Assembly (NCBI GenBank): GCA_034096865.1
Contig: JAWQFJ010016266.1
Location: 1 to 17,500, forward strand
Direction: 5' to 3'
DNA: 17,500 bases
Origin: Theodoxus fluviatilis
Taxonomy: Eukaryota > Mollusca > Gastropoda > Cycloneritida > Neritidae
Part shown: one piece after another, positions 1 through 11,437 of the stretch
Layout of the letters: each line of letters starts with the position of its first letter
Position numbering within the stretch: the first letter of the stretch is position 1
The notes under the pieces: model-generated
Told to the model about the DNA's origin: nothing
The model's input: only the letters and a program-made list of their open reading frames with translations
Database searches by the model: none
Made by a program: the position numbers and the translations under genes

Positions 1-18
1 GTAATGTATGATCTTTGG
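1..18 (+). repeat. Truncated copy of a dispersed repeat terminus
   Basis: The window opens with GTAATGTATGATCTTTGG. This matches, with one or two differences, a motif that recurs at 8671-8688 (minus strand), 11888-11905 (minus strand), 13037-13056 (plus strand) and, more diverged, 9598-9615. Downstream sequence differs completely between the copies, so the motif appears to be the end of a dispersed element whose body lies to the left of this window. The family is not identified. Confidence 0.45.
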
Positions 19-832
19 TAGGACAGTGAATGCACTCTGAAGCGCGATAAAGCCTTGATGCTGCATTTCCGTCAGCGTGCGTGTCGTCTGGTTCCACGAT
101 TAGAGACACTTCATGAGTAGGTATGATGTATAAAGCTGTTTGAGACACACCTATGGATGACGGGGGAGGTCGCATGGGTTCAAGGAAGACGAAAGCGGAG
201 CGTCTGCCTGTGAAACGCGGAGATGGCTCCGTACGTCCAGCCCATTCTAGTAAACTAGAGATTTCGCCTACCGGCAAAGGTATCTCTAGCACAGTTCACA
301 TCACGTGATGGAAGGTTTTTGGCCAATTTTTGCAAGCGGAGGTCACACGAGAGGCTTGTGGGATAGCCGATGTGCTCACTGACATACGCCGTTAAAGTAG
401 TTCTAAGACTATTTCGCACACAACTCTTAACTTACTCTTGTTGAGACAACAAACAAGCGTTTATTCGATACAATTAAATGTTTGTGTTGAAATGGAACCG
501 TTTTTACATCTGAATGATTTTTGTAAAAAGTGGAGAGAAAAATTGTATCAGAACGAACTATTTATAATAATTTTTTTTATTTATAATGCGCCTTATCCAG
601 TGGTTCTAAGCGCACTAGGCCTCGGTTTATAAAGGTCTCATCCGAAGGACCTGGGGAGTAATGCCAAGGGTCAAGCCTATTACGCATTCATTGCGAACTG
701 TGCCAGAGTCAATACTACTGACTCGGGTTTACAGAATGCGTCCAGCCCAGACCTGCAGAGACGGAACACATGGGGCACTCTGCTGATGTTGCGAGAATTG
801 CCATGACTCTACGACGTTTTGTCCGGTGGCAT

Positions 833-836
<4 letters not shown>
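19..836. other. Non-coding stretch, no gene seen
   Basis: No open frame here gives a protein I recognise. The longest plus-strand frame (438-632, 64 codons) has a low-complexity hydrophobic composition and no domain. No tRNA, splice-bounded exon or terminal inverted repeat could be supported. The segment is mixed-composition DNA leading into the CT microsatellite. Confidence 0.6.
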
Positions 837-878
<42 letters not shown>

Positions 879-919
879 GCCTGTCTCTGTCTATCTCTCT
901 GTTTCTGTCTGTCTGTCTG

Positions 920-955
<36 letters not shown>

Positions 956-1195
956 CCTCTCTCTCTCTCTTTCTGTCTCTGTCTGTCTCTGTCTGTCTCT
1001 GTCTGTCTCTGTCTGTCTCTGTCTGTCTCTGTCTGTCTCTGTCTCTCTTGCTCTGTCTCTCTGTGTCTGTCTGTTTCTGTCTGTCTCTGTCTTTCTATGT
1101 CTGTCTGCATCTCTCCCATTCTCTCTCTGTCTCTGTCTGTCTGTCTGTCTGTCTCTCTCTCATTCTCTCTCTCATCCTCTCTCTCTCTCCTTCTC

Positions 1196-1242
<47 letters not shown>
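837..1242. repeat. (CT)n / (CTGT)n compound microsatellite
   Basis: About 400 bp of almost pure pyrimidine on the plus strand. It has pure CT runs at both ends (about 840-872 and 1199-1241). Between them are CTGT and TTCT interruptions and a block at about 972-1045 with a regular 10-bp period, TCTGTCTCTG. The minus strand is a long purine (GA)n run. Long Ser/Leu open frames on the plus strand and Arg/Glu frames on the minus strand are artefacts of the repeat. Confidence 0.97.
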
Positions 1243-1244
<2 letters not shown>

Positions 1245-2779
1245 CCCAGGGTCTATCTAGAGCCGCTGTTATTAGCTCGTTTAGTTTGAGACTGCACCCT
1301 TTCAGGCTTGTCTTGGATGATTAGTCGCTGTAAAAAGCCAGTAACTATGTAATTATCTCGGACAATCTAACTGCGGCCTTCAGCCCAGCGTGAAGATATT
1401 AAGAAAAGTGGATCTCAGCCATGGCAGAGTTCGCCTTTGAGGCTATTTCTCAGCATGCTGCAAACTCGGGGAGTGTGGAAGAAAGATAAAAGAGATAACG
1501 AGCCGAGAGATGCCTCCTACTTTCTTGCTGTATGCTACCCAGTGCTTTATAGGTAAACATTGACCTTCAGAGTATCCATACGCGACTCTTAAGATGCGAA
1601 TCATTAGGAGGCCGCGCTTTGACTTGATCTTCCTCTAAGCAGCTTTTATCATTGTTCGTAATTGGTGGCCTTGCGTAGCCAACGGGGGCTGATGGGCTGT
1701 TAAATTATATTTCTCATTAGGTGTGTATTTTGTGGCTAAGGCATTTGCGCTACTTGTGTGTATGGTGAGATGCATGGAAAAGCCACCGTGCGTCTCAGGC
1801 CTGGGACATCTGCACCGTGAGGAAGGGAGCTCAGCGGACCAGGAAGACGGCAGTGCGACACTGTGGCCTCGCTGATTCGATGTTCCTTGCCAGGGGAAGA
1901 ACATGAAAGACACGAGAGATCCGGGTACCAGACTTCCATCTCCTTGCCTCGGCCTTCTCGACGGCGGTCTTCCTATGAAGCCGGAAATTGGTAATATGGA
2001 TTAGTTGTCCCTCTGACATATGATGTACGCACCGGAGCATCAAACGTTTTGCTTTGCTTAGATGTGGAACAGTTCATTTCTCTACGGGTCAGCGTATACC
2101 AGACGATAAAACGCATTTGTATCTATACATAATAAGTTCCGATGCTGTCCCGACTCCCTGGTGTATACATCTGTGTAGAGCTCTTTGAACTGGAGAGAAT
2201 ATTTTTTTCCCAGAGGACGCCGTGACCTCTTATCCTGGCGCTCCTCTCCTGTGCCAGGACAGCGTGTGTTCAGAACGAGGCTGATCTTTACAGTGTTACG
2301 CATTGCATGGAGGGCAAACGGTGCCGATGCCTAAAGCTCACAAAGCCGGAAAGGAATGGCAACTCGTCATAAATTCGGACATTAGGAGGAAGCATTGCAT
2401 CTTTTTGTAAACAATTAGTATTCCAATGAAGTCAGAAAGAATCAACAGATACCGTGGCGAGGGAACATCCGCCGAGCATGTATGTTTCTAACGTCTGAAA
2501 TTACGTTTTCCCATTTAAAAATCAAACTGACGTGAAATAAATTGCATGTTTGTCTTCACTGGAATGGGGTGATTTCGTCATTATTGTTTTCCCCCAATCA
2601 ATAAATTCTTTAATGAATTTACAAGCAAGCAAAATACTTTATTCCCCGTTAGTTTAGAAGTAAAGTAAGGAGACGGTCACTGTAGAAAGTCCTTCAGAAT
2701 CATCATGCTTTTTGGCCCTTCAGACGTATCGCACTCACAGGATCCGGCAAGTACTCAGATACTCTAATATTCCCAGTTT
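1243..2779. other. Non-coding stretch, no gene seen
   Basis: Only short overlapping frames under 95 codons occur on both strands, mostly minus between 1635 and 2303. None shows a recognisable domain, motif run or consistent exon structure. No tandem repeat or inverted repeat of useful length was noticed. This is likely intergenic or intronic sequence. Confidence 0.55.
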
Positions 2780-5312
2780 GTGTCTTTATGCTCACTGGAA
2801 GACTACAGGCGTAAAGGACTGACGGTTCAAAGGTGTGATTCGACTTTTCCAGTAGAATCAGTTAATGTTCGTTGTGTAGCATTTGACATTCATCATTTAT
2901 TCTATTTAGTCTGGTGCCATTTAATGTGGCATATGGACTTTTTCCTGTTTCGTAAACTCACAGTGCACTCCAAAGTTATGAATCCTGGGAATCCTAAATA
3001 TCAAACTTTGGGAAGAAAGATTCATTCTATGCAGACATTAAACATGCAGCTTCTTCCAGATAAAGAGGACTGTGCATATTGCAATGTTGACTTGAGCCTA
3101 TATGACTGCAGGTCATGAAGTAATTCGTTTTTCTCTACATCCTCTGAACTTAGCTACAATGTCGGAGCCAAAACTGCAAAGTAGTTATGTCTGCCACAGT
3201 GACCCTGCACCCGGCCATTAGAAAGACTTCGGAGCCTGACCTGCTGACTCAAGCTGAAACATCAGCCATAGTTGATGCACATTTGGCGGATTGCCAACCT
3301 TCAGTAGACGTCTTGAATCTGGAGTTCTCTTGTAGTAAATGTAAGAGGCTACCACGTTACTGTCTACTTTTACGCAGTCACGTCCGCATTCAATCCAGGC
3401 AGACTCTCCAAGTTCAAAAGAAACTCTTTCGTGTTGGCTCTTTGAAACCAGCAAGAGACGCGGCCACACACAGTTGGATTGCCTCTCCGAGACAAGGTCT
3501 CTCCAAGTGGAACTGTCCGCTGCGGAAAACTGTATTCGAGAACATTTTCTTTGTCGTCGCTTCTACACTTCCCTGCACCAGGTGCACCGAGTTCACATCA
3601 AAGACGCTAGCCTTTGTTCCTACAAAGATGTTGTGAAAATATAGGACGTTCAAGTATTCTGACGGAAGAGGCAGTTTCAACAGGCGTAGATCGCTCTTTC
3701 GGTGGAGTATCAATAGGACAGCATGTCTCCAAGAAAACACACGACCGTCTATCGATTTTTAAAAGGAAGAAAAATCAATGGTCACTTCGGACAAGCTCAC
3801 TGCTGCACCCAGTTGGAAGAGGGAAAAAAGTAGTTTCAGACTGCTGGTTCTTCCGGATGCACGAAAAAGAGAGAAAGGGAAATCAAGGAGCAAGGAGATT
3901 GATGTGGCATCCTATGGAGAACGCATGGACAAGAAATTTAATCAGCCTTGGAATCGAAAACTGCCCACTGACTCGATCGGAAAAGAGTTGCTATTCTCAA
4001 TCTGACATTTTCAGATTACGAAGAAAGATAGAAAAAAAATCAATTTTGAACTTCGCAGATTGGACGTTAAACAGAGGTTGCAACTCCAAAGAGATATGCT
4101 TGCACAAGTTCTTTCCTTGTTCCATTCAAATTGTTGGAAATAATGTGATATATTTTAGTGTCCCGTCAAAATGTTGTAATGACAATGCAGTTTTTCTGTA
4201 TATAAAACCAAACTAGCCTATCCTTTTACACATTGTTTAACATTTTTTGACAAGAGGAGGAACGTCATCGATTTTCGATTACCTTTGTCATAGACAAATG
4301 TACATTTCGTTATTTCTTTCGTAAAGAGTCATTATTGTTTCTTTCATAAATCACCGTGCATCTTTATATTTAGGCGGAGTTGAGCTGTGAACAATAAACT
4401 TACCAAGAGTATGCTGTGAGGGGCTTTTACTCTGCTTTGTCTTCAAGCAGGATAACTGCTGCGAGGCAAAATCGTCGCGGAGATCATCGTCATGGTTTGC
4501 GCTGTCTAAAGCAGAACTTTACAGAGGATGTAAGGACGAACGTTTGTCTGTCTCCGAGAAAAAGGGAAAGATGAAAGAATGTGCCCATCTCGTTAAGGTG
4601 TGAGTCCGAAGGCCGATGCACGTACACTGTTGCTTGCAGGACAGGGAAAAGGGCAGAGAGCATGAAACCCGTGCGTCAGAGACCTAGAGTGTGAGAAAGT
4701 CTCAGGGCTTTGACTTTGCCACTCCACCGTGAAGAGAGCATTCATTTGTGTGGATTTTGTCCGCTTCACTGCTGTCATTGGGTGCTCTTCATTGAAAACG
4801 ACGAGGAAAACGTCCAAGTGCTTCTAATCTGAGAAAACCGTCCGGGTGCGATCAGAAACGATATATACTTAGTATGGTTATCACAGGGTTGATAAGACTC
4901 GAGTACTTGAAAATGCAAGTAACAATTCGTCAAATGTCTGTATTTGCTTTTAAATGTTTAGTATAAACATTCACTTAGCACGCGTTTTGTATTCAAAGCA
5001 GTTTTCTTTATTAACAAATCCATACGCAGATTAAACTACTTCAAAATGAAATCAATATATGAGCACAAACAACGTTTTGCATTGGTTATTACGGAGGTAT
5101 CATATCTTAAATCTGTTTTACCGTATCAAAAACTTTCTTTCTGTCTTTTCATCGAGCTTTTGAGTAATGAATGCTTTGACTTTGAAGTTGGGTCATTCAG
5201 GCCATAGGTTTTTCAGTGGCAATTTAATTGTCATTTTATCCTTTGAATTCGTCTGCCGTGTAACGATTCCTCGTCGGCTGAACTCCACCGATAGAAAAGA
5301 AGTCCTTCTCCT
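2780..5312. other. Non-coding stretch with a few unconvincing open frames
   Basis: Plus-strand frames at 2780-3118 (112 codons), 3187-3636 (149 codons) and 3614-4216 (200 codons) are the longest. They overlap one another and minus-strand frames of similar length. None resembles a protein family I know, and the 200-codon frame has no hydrophobic core pattern, signal peptide or motif. The DNA becomes AT-rich toward 4200-4400 and 4860-5160. I see nothing here that can be annotated as a gene. A spliced exon cannot be ruled out by eye. Confidence 0.5.
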
Positions 5313-5412
5313 TCCCTTCTCTCTTTCTTCCTCTGCACCTCAACCCCCTCCGCTCTCTCCTTGCGCCGCCCCCCCCACCCCACCCCCCACCCCCCACCCC
5401 ACCCCACCGCAT
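5313..5412. repeat. Polypyrimidine / C-rich tract with G-quadruplex potential
   Basis: A run of C and T with few purines ends in a dense C4-7 series (about 5368-5408) spaced by single A residues. Read on the minus strand this is at least six runs of four or more G separated mostly by single T, the pattern expected to fold into very short-loop G-quadruplexes. The frame 5167-5427 that crosses it (Pro-rich tail) is a by-product of composition. Confidence 0.8.
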
Positions 5413-5519
5413 CCCACTTTGTTTTAATAAAAAGGGAATGACAAAGGATGTGGATTTTTTATATGTTCATCTCCCGGCCAACTCTGGTTTTGGGGGTTGT
5501 TAAAAGCCTTACGTAGTAT

Positions 5520-6307
5520 TTGTGCCAAAGATTGTTATCTCTTTAGAAAGGCATGTAAAATAAATCCTGCTTTAATGTTGTATATTGGCTTTGTACCATA
5601 CAAAATGACCTGTTTAATTAATATTGCGTAGAGTCATTGTGCCATTAAGGTTATCTCATTAGAGAGGCATGTAAAAAAACTGTTTTATGTTGCATTGTAT
5701 ATCCGTGCCATGAATGGTCATCTCACCACGAAATGATGTAGAAGAAAAGCTTGCGTTAATGCTGCATGGGGTTTTTATAGCAGAAAAGGATATCTTAGTG
5801 GAAAAGAACGTAACATTAAACCTGCTTCTTTTTTAATGGTGCTTTTGTGTTATAGAGTGTTCTCTCATTACAAAAGCATAAAAACTGCGTTAATGTTGCA
5901 TGGTGTCTTTGTGTCATATAGGGTTATCGCATTAGAAAGGCATGTAGATAATAACCTGCTTGATGTTACATGGTGTCTTTGTCCATATAGGGTTATCGCA
6001 TTAGAAAGGCGTGTAGATAATGGCCTGCTTGATGTTGCATGGTGTCTTTGTGCCATAGAGGGTTATCGCATTAGAAAGGCATATAAATAATGGCCTGCTT
6101 GATATTGCATGGTGTCTTTGTGCCATAGAGGGTTATCGCATTAGAAAGGCATATAAATAATGGCCTGCTTGATGTTGCATGGTGTCTTTGTGCCATAGAG
6201 GGTTATCGCATTAGAAGGGCGTGTAAATAATGACCTTCTTGATGTTGCATGGTGTCTTTGTGCCATAGAGGGTTATCGCATTAGAAAGGCGTGTAAATAA
6301 TGGCCTG
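5520..6307. repeat. 70-bp tandem minisatellite with a degenerate left side
   Basis: The landmark GGGTTATCGC recurs at 5921, 5990, 6060, 6130, 6200 and 6270, a spacing of 69-70 bp. Each unit continues ATTAGAAAGGC, then TAATGGCCTGCTTGATG, then CATGGTGTCTTTGTGCCA. To the left the same unit is visible but eroded, with its landmark as GTTATCTC, GGTCATCTC, GGATATCTT and GTTCTCTC between about 5534 and 5870. The right edge is sharp, after TAATGGCCTG at about 6307. 70 is not divisible by three, so no frame stays open across the array. Confidence 0.93.
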
Positions 6308-7831
<1,524 letters not shown>

Positions 7832-7832
<1 letters not shown>

Positions 7833-8670
7833 TTGCCCGCGCGAGAGCAATATTTATTTATTAGGTCAGAAGGACATGGCAGATTTCTTTGTTCTTCAAA
7901 AGAGTCCTCTCTCCAAGATATATGAAATTTTCTTCCGGAGGAACAGGAAAGACAAATTCTTTGTCTTTTGTTTCATATGGTAGGCGCCAAGACTCTACTG
8001 CCTAAGCTTTTTGTACAAGAACTGAATTACTCGTATTCTCAAACATTAAAAAATTATGAGCAAATAATTTCAGTTAAATAAAATTATCATTTGCAATGAG
8101 TAACTGCAGTCAGCGAATGGTTGAGCTAAACAGTTTGCATAAAAACCGGTCCAAAACCTGATCAACATGAGCAGAAGCGATTGGATACTGGAAATAGTTC
8201 TTTGGCTTTCGATGAACATGACTTTCGCCATGTATGACATGTACCCGCATTTTACACTGAGCTCATCCCTGCCGTAAGATTGTGTTCATGGCTTTAATCG
8301 TCAGGTTACAGTTGGTGGGATGTATCCTTGTTTGAGTATGATGCAAATTTCAAACGGTTCCTTCTATGGACAGTCCGAAAAGTCCTTGAAGTGTTTTCCC
8401 TTCCATCTTCAGGGAAACTACACAAAAATTACTTTGGAACATTCGTGAGTCTTGCAGAAAGACGTTTGCTGGGATATCAGTTTTCAGGGTTTCACGACTA
8501 TGAGTTACAGATACGCATGATTCATAACAGACCAGGCACTCTTCCAAAGTGGCTTGCAGCTGTCGGATGCTACCTTCAAAGCTGCCGAAATCTGGCGATA
8601 CATACACGGGTTATGTGCTTAACTCAAATTGCCTTTCCCAACTCTGGCGTAAACTCAGTTACAGGTAGGA
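7832..8670. other. Non-coding stretch, no supported gene
   Basis: A plus-strand frame of 181 codons runs 8328-8873, with a shorter minus-strand frame opposite. Its protein is not recognised, and its last third reads antisense through a copy of the dispersed repeat at 8671-8767, so I do not call it a gene. The segment 7980-8110 is AT-rich. No other structure was noticed. Confidence 0.5.
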
Positions 8671-8767
8671 CCAAAGACCATACATTACTAAGACCGCGCA
8701 CTCGGCTATTTTTGCACTACGCGGAGCGAGGTACGGATTTAGAGTTACGTCCCGTTTTCGCGTGTCT
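8671..8767 (-). repeat. Dispersed repeat, copy in reverse orientation
   Basis: The reverse complement of 8671-8711 is almost identical to 13018-13056: both read AGCCGAGTGCGCGGTCTTAG and then TAATGTATG...CTTTG. A second block, CGCGAAAACGGG preceded by AGAC, is shared at 8751-8767 and 12969-12986. The spacers between the two blocks differ in length (about 40 versus 32 bp), as expected for old copies of one element. Similarity ends just past CTTTGG in every copy, marking an element end. The family is unidentified; a SINE or MITE terminus is possible. Confidence 0.6.
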
Positions 8768-9123
8768 GTCGACGCTAGCGAGAATAGCAACGAGTAGGAG
8801 TCTGCAACCTTCCGCGGCTTGCTTTCCTCATTCTGCAAACTACATGATACATAAAGCATGCAGCAGAGGATAATTGCAAAGAATTCACTTACCTCAACGT
8901 ATGGAAGAGGGTAGGTTTCCGAAACTAGGGATGCAGACGAATCCAGAGTGCACTCGATCAATGTCTATCCTGCTATACTCGCGGTACTGATGGGCAGGGT
9001 AAGGAAAAGTGAATACCAATGTCTTTCTTTCCACACGTTGCATTGTCTTCGTCGTTAACAAATTCAGCATTTTTAACAACAGTATTTTCTTCTGAGGTAC
9101 AACAGTGAAAGGAATATTGTGCG
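8768..9123. other. Region 3' of the transposase relic, no gene seen
   Basis: This lies downstream, on the minus strand, of the transposase stop codon at 9124-9126. It should contain the 3' untranslated region and terminal repeat of the P-like transposon, but I could not find a terminal inverted repeat matching anything upstream of 12425. The open frames here are short and unrecognised. Confidence 0.45.
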
Positions 9124-9210
9124 TCACAAATTACGAAGTTTGATGATTTTTCTGTTCTTCTCGCGTTTATGCGCGAAAGAGGCAGTGCAGTCCTTGAGAG
9201 TTGACTTGTA
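9124..9210 (-). pseudogene. Displaced C-terminal tail of the transposase
   Basis: Directly beyond the MITE-like insertion the minus strand reads YKSTLKDCTASFAHKREK and ends NRKIIKLRNL-stop (stop 9126-9124). Basic tails ending in K-x-x-HL or KLRNL after an HVRL-type strand are usual for P-like transposases. Joining HVRL to this tail restores the expected layout, so it is read as the original C-terminus cut off by the insertion. It is only 28 codons, so the call rests on position and composition. Confidence 0.55.
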
Positions 9211-9211
9211 T

Positions 9212-9931
9212 GGCGGGTTTCAAAATAGGTAGTCGATCTTGGTCGCAAGATCTTGCTTCGCAGTAAGAGCTAGCTAAAAAAGAAACTACCCCAGCGGCGA
9301 GCGAATATCCAAGATGGCGACGACCGAGACTAGGGTTTATGCTTTGTGACGCTTCGACACTGAAAATATTCGATAATTCGTTCTCCGCTGACTCATGTGT
9401 GCCTTAATTGGTCACCTCGCTGCAATCTCAGCTAGACAATTGAAGTAGATTACGATTTTTTTCTTTATTGTGTGCACGATGTGTGGTTGACGGTGAGAAA
9501 TCCTGCATTAAGTTCGAATTGAAAATTCTCTCGCAAAGAGACGCAATTCTACATTCTGACCTCCCTTTGCGTTAAGGAAAATCGCTAGTGCGCGGTAGTG
9601 TACATAGGGTCTTTGACTGCACTAGGCTCAGGAGTCACTTATCAGGGCATAGGTACTGGTAATAAAAATGTTCAATTTACACAATAACCTCAAACCTTAC
9701 AGTAAACCAAGAAAGTTAAAGTTAACCGAAGACTCGTTCAAAAACGTCACTCCTAGTGACACGACGCTCATGCTGTCCGCCATCTTGAATCTCACTAGCT
9801 AGGCACCGCTCCAACTGCCTCGCTCAATCTACGCTCGTCTACGATTGGCTCGCGAGCAAGCAAAGAATGAAACTGCCCAATTGGCGAGATCTGCGTAGAT
9901 CTACCGAGATCTTCGCATTTTGAAACCCGCC
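9212..9931. mobile_element. MITE-like inverted-repeat element inserted in the transposase
   Basis: The ends are a perfect 15-bp inverted pair, GGCGGGTTTCAAAAT at 9212-9226 and its complement at 9917-9931. Similarity continues less exactly inward: both arms are rich in AGATCTTGG or AGATCTCGG-type words, contain AGCTAGCTA or CTAGCTAG, and hold an inverted AAGATGGCG word (9309-9321 and 9775-9788). The element is about 720 bp with no transposase frame, as in a non-autonomous miniature inverted-repeat element. A clean target-site duplication was not found. Flanking octamers, minus strand, are GTACGCCT and ATACAAGT, which agree at four of eight positions. The superfamily is unassigned. Confidence 0.72.
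9578..9615 (+). repeat. Diverged match to the dispersed repeat terminus
   Basis: AAAATCGCTAGTGCGCGGT, then AGTGTACATAGGGTCTTTG, parallels the dispersed repeat (AAAATAGCCGAGTGCGCGGT, then CTTAGTAATGTATGGTCTTTG) with several changes and a small gap. It lies inside the MITE-like element. This is the weakest of the five copies and could be coincidental. Confidence 0.3.
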
Positions 9932-9932
9932 C

Positions 9933-10619
9933 CAGGCGTACATGGATGAATGTGCTCACGATGCAATGCCTCAGCTTGCAAGTTCCTCCCGGGCATTCAA
10001 GAGCGAGTTTATTTCCGAGGAGAGAAACAAGCCGAGATTTCACTTTGTCCGAGTGAAGTACACTCTCAACGTTTTTGCTGTACACCTCTTCCATCATCTC
10101 CACTGCGCGTGACAGATCATCACTTGGTACTGTGAGACCTTTTCCTGCAGCGTGATTGTATTCCTTGAATAGAAGAAGGAGCTCGTAGTTGGTGCCCGTC
10201 GAAAACCCTGACAACGACTGTTGGCATGATGCATACAGACTTGGCGTGATCTTCTTCGCGATGTACCCTGATATGTACGTCAAGGCACAATTTTCTGCAA
10301 TTTGATTTGCAGATACCAGGATTGTGATGTCATTTTGATGGTCAGTGTCATCCTTGTGGTCATGTCCGAGCTGCATTGGCTCCTGAGGAATGGCTTCATT
10401 TGGAGTGACGTAGTTCTCAGTTGTCATCAAACTTTTCAGGTTGATCAAAAATTTCGCCGAGTCCTCAGCACAGTTGCTCCCGTCACTGTGAGTGAATTCT
10501 TGATCAACCATGACCTGGCGCAAGATCTTTCTCAGCCGGCCTGCACAGGGGTTGTCCACACGTCCTAGATTTTCTCTGATTCTGGAGAAGAGGTTCTCAA
10601 GGCAGTCCTTCTGTCTAGA
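9933..10619 (-). pseudogene. Transposase C-terminal segment with DCLENLF motif
   Basis: Reading resumes as SRQKDCLENLFSRIRENLG at 10619, in a frame one base off from the preceding segment. The D-x-LEN-F pattern and the following NP are typical of the C-terminal catalytic half of P-like transposases. The Glu at 10598-10596 is the likely final catalytic acid (family inference). Further on, ENCALTYISGYIAKKI and a Cys-rich ECPGGTCKLRH stretch lead to TFIHVRL. After the Leu codon at 9935-9933 the frame enters the MITE-like insertion, and its last 46 codons (to 9795) are encoded by that element, not by transposase sequence. Confidence 0.85.
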
Positions 10620-11189
10620 GAAACTTGAACGCATGGTGTTCATGAAGGTCTTCCCAGAGGGAGAGCAGAGCGCGGACGACCATCTGCCACCCGGTCAGAC
10701 AAGGCAAGGAGCGAGGTAAATTGGACTCCACCGCTTCAAGCCAGTTCAGGGTCTCGCGAAGAAAAGCGTGGTGCACTGACTTCTCTGAAATTGCATGGCC
10801 CATTGGTTGCCTGGACTTGATGTTTCCGCTGTTGAAAACATTGAAGAGTTTGTCAAACTGTTCAATGAAGTAGGCCGTTTGTCTGGCGTCGTCTGGCAGC
10901 ACTTGCAGCTGCACAAGTACGGACATGGCAGCTGCAACAGAGTGGGACAGCACTTGGGCGGCGTACCTGACTCGCAAAGCCGAAAATGGGGGAAGATGAA
11001 CGTGTTTTTCGGTAAGTTTTGGTGCCAAACGAACACTATTCTGCTTGTCAAAATTGTATAGCCTCTCAATGTGGCTCCATGAAATTGTGACGCCATTGAG
11101 GACAAAACCTTTGTTCTTGAGGTTGTTTCTGATGTTTTTCAGGAGATGAGGAGGATCATAGATGACATGCCGCTTCTTTTCCTTGTGCT
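10618..11189 (-). pseudogene. Transposase core segment with DPPHLLK motif and insertion domain
   Basis: This uninterrupted minus-strand frame begins [20 protein letters not shown], continues through [17 protein letters not shown], and later has PLPS-free helical sequence ending in TGWQMVVRALLSLWEDLHEH. The D-x-PH-LLK...RNN signature is a hallmark of P-element/THAP9 transposases. Its Asp (11157-11155) is probably one of the RNase H-like catalytic acidic residues, and the alpha-helical stretch after it is where the family carries its GTP-binding insertion domain. These roles are inferred from the family. The segment has no ATG of its own at the left, consistent with an internal exon after a splice acceptor-like CTACTTTTAG at about 11190. 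It ends at a stop (10617-10615), just where the homologous reading resumes one base away. Confidence 0.85.
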
Positions 11190-11212
11190 AAAAGTAGGGA
11201 TGGTGCTCTGTC

Positions 11213-11302
11213 ACGTGTGTGTGTGTGTATGTGTGTGCGCGCGCGCTTGTGCATGTGTGTCTGTGTGTGTATGTTTGTGTGTGTGTGTGCGTGTGTGCGC
11301 AT

Positions 11303-11352
<50 letters not shown>
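11213..11352. repeat. (GT)n microsatellite
   Basis: GT repeats with interruptions GCGCGCGCTTGTGCATG and CGCATGCACG, then a pure GT run to 11352. It lies just upstream, in the minus-strand sense, of the DPPHLLK segment, in what may have been an intron: the minus strand has a pyrimidine-rich CCCTACTTTTAG directly before the resumed coding sequence at 11189. Confidence 0.93.
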
Positions 11353-11354
<2 letters not shown>

Positions 11355-11437
11355 GGCAGCTTACTGGGGCAAGCCGGGCCAAGGGAAGCAATATAACACC
11401 ATGAAAGTTTGTCAAACATTGCTGAAAAGCCACGCTA

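Noticed and set aside
580..720. A stretch containing GGTCTCATCCGAAGGACC that looked like a familiar dispersed repeat
   Set aside because: Only an impression. There is no second copy in the window and no structural hallmark to support a call.
770..1324. Ser/Leu-rich plus-strand frames and Arg/Glu/Gln-rich minus-strand frames
   Set aside because: They are translations of the CT/CTGT microsatellite.
3187..4216. Overlapping 149- and 200-codon plus-strand frames considered as exons
   Set aside because: No family resemblance and competing frames on the other strand. No consistent splice sites or domain could be pointed to.
8328..8873. 181-codon plus-strand frame considered as a gene
   Set aside because: Protein not recognised. 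Its last third is the antisense of a dispersed repeat copy, and an 85-codon frame lies opposite its start.
9795..9931. Last 46 codons of the minus-strand transposase frame as a real C-terminus
   Set aside because: This stretch begins at the inverted-repeat end of the MITE-like element and is encoded by it. A better C-terminal tail is found beyond the element at 9210-9124.
9203..9940. Eight-base target-site duplication around the MITE-like element
   Set aside because: The best flanking octamers agree at only four of eight positions, not enough to claim a duplication.
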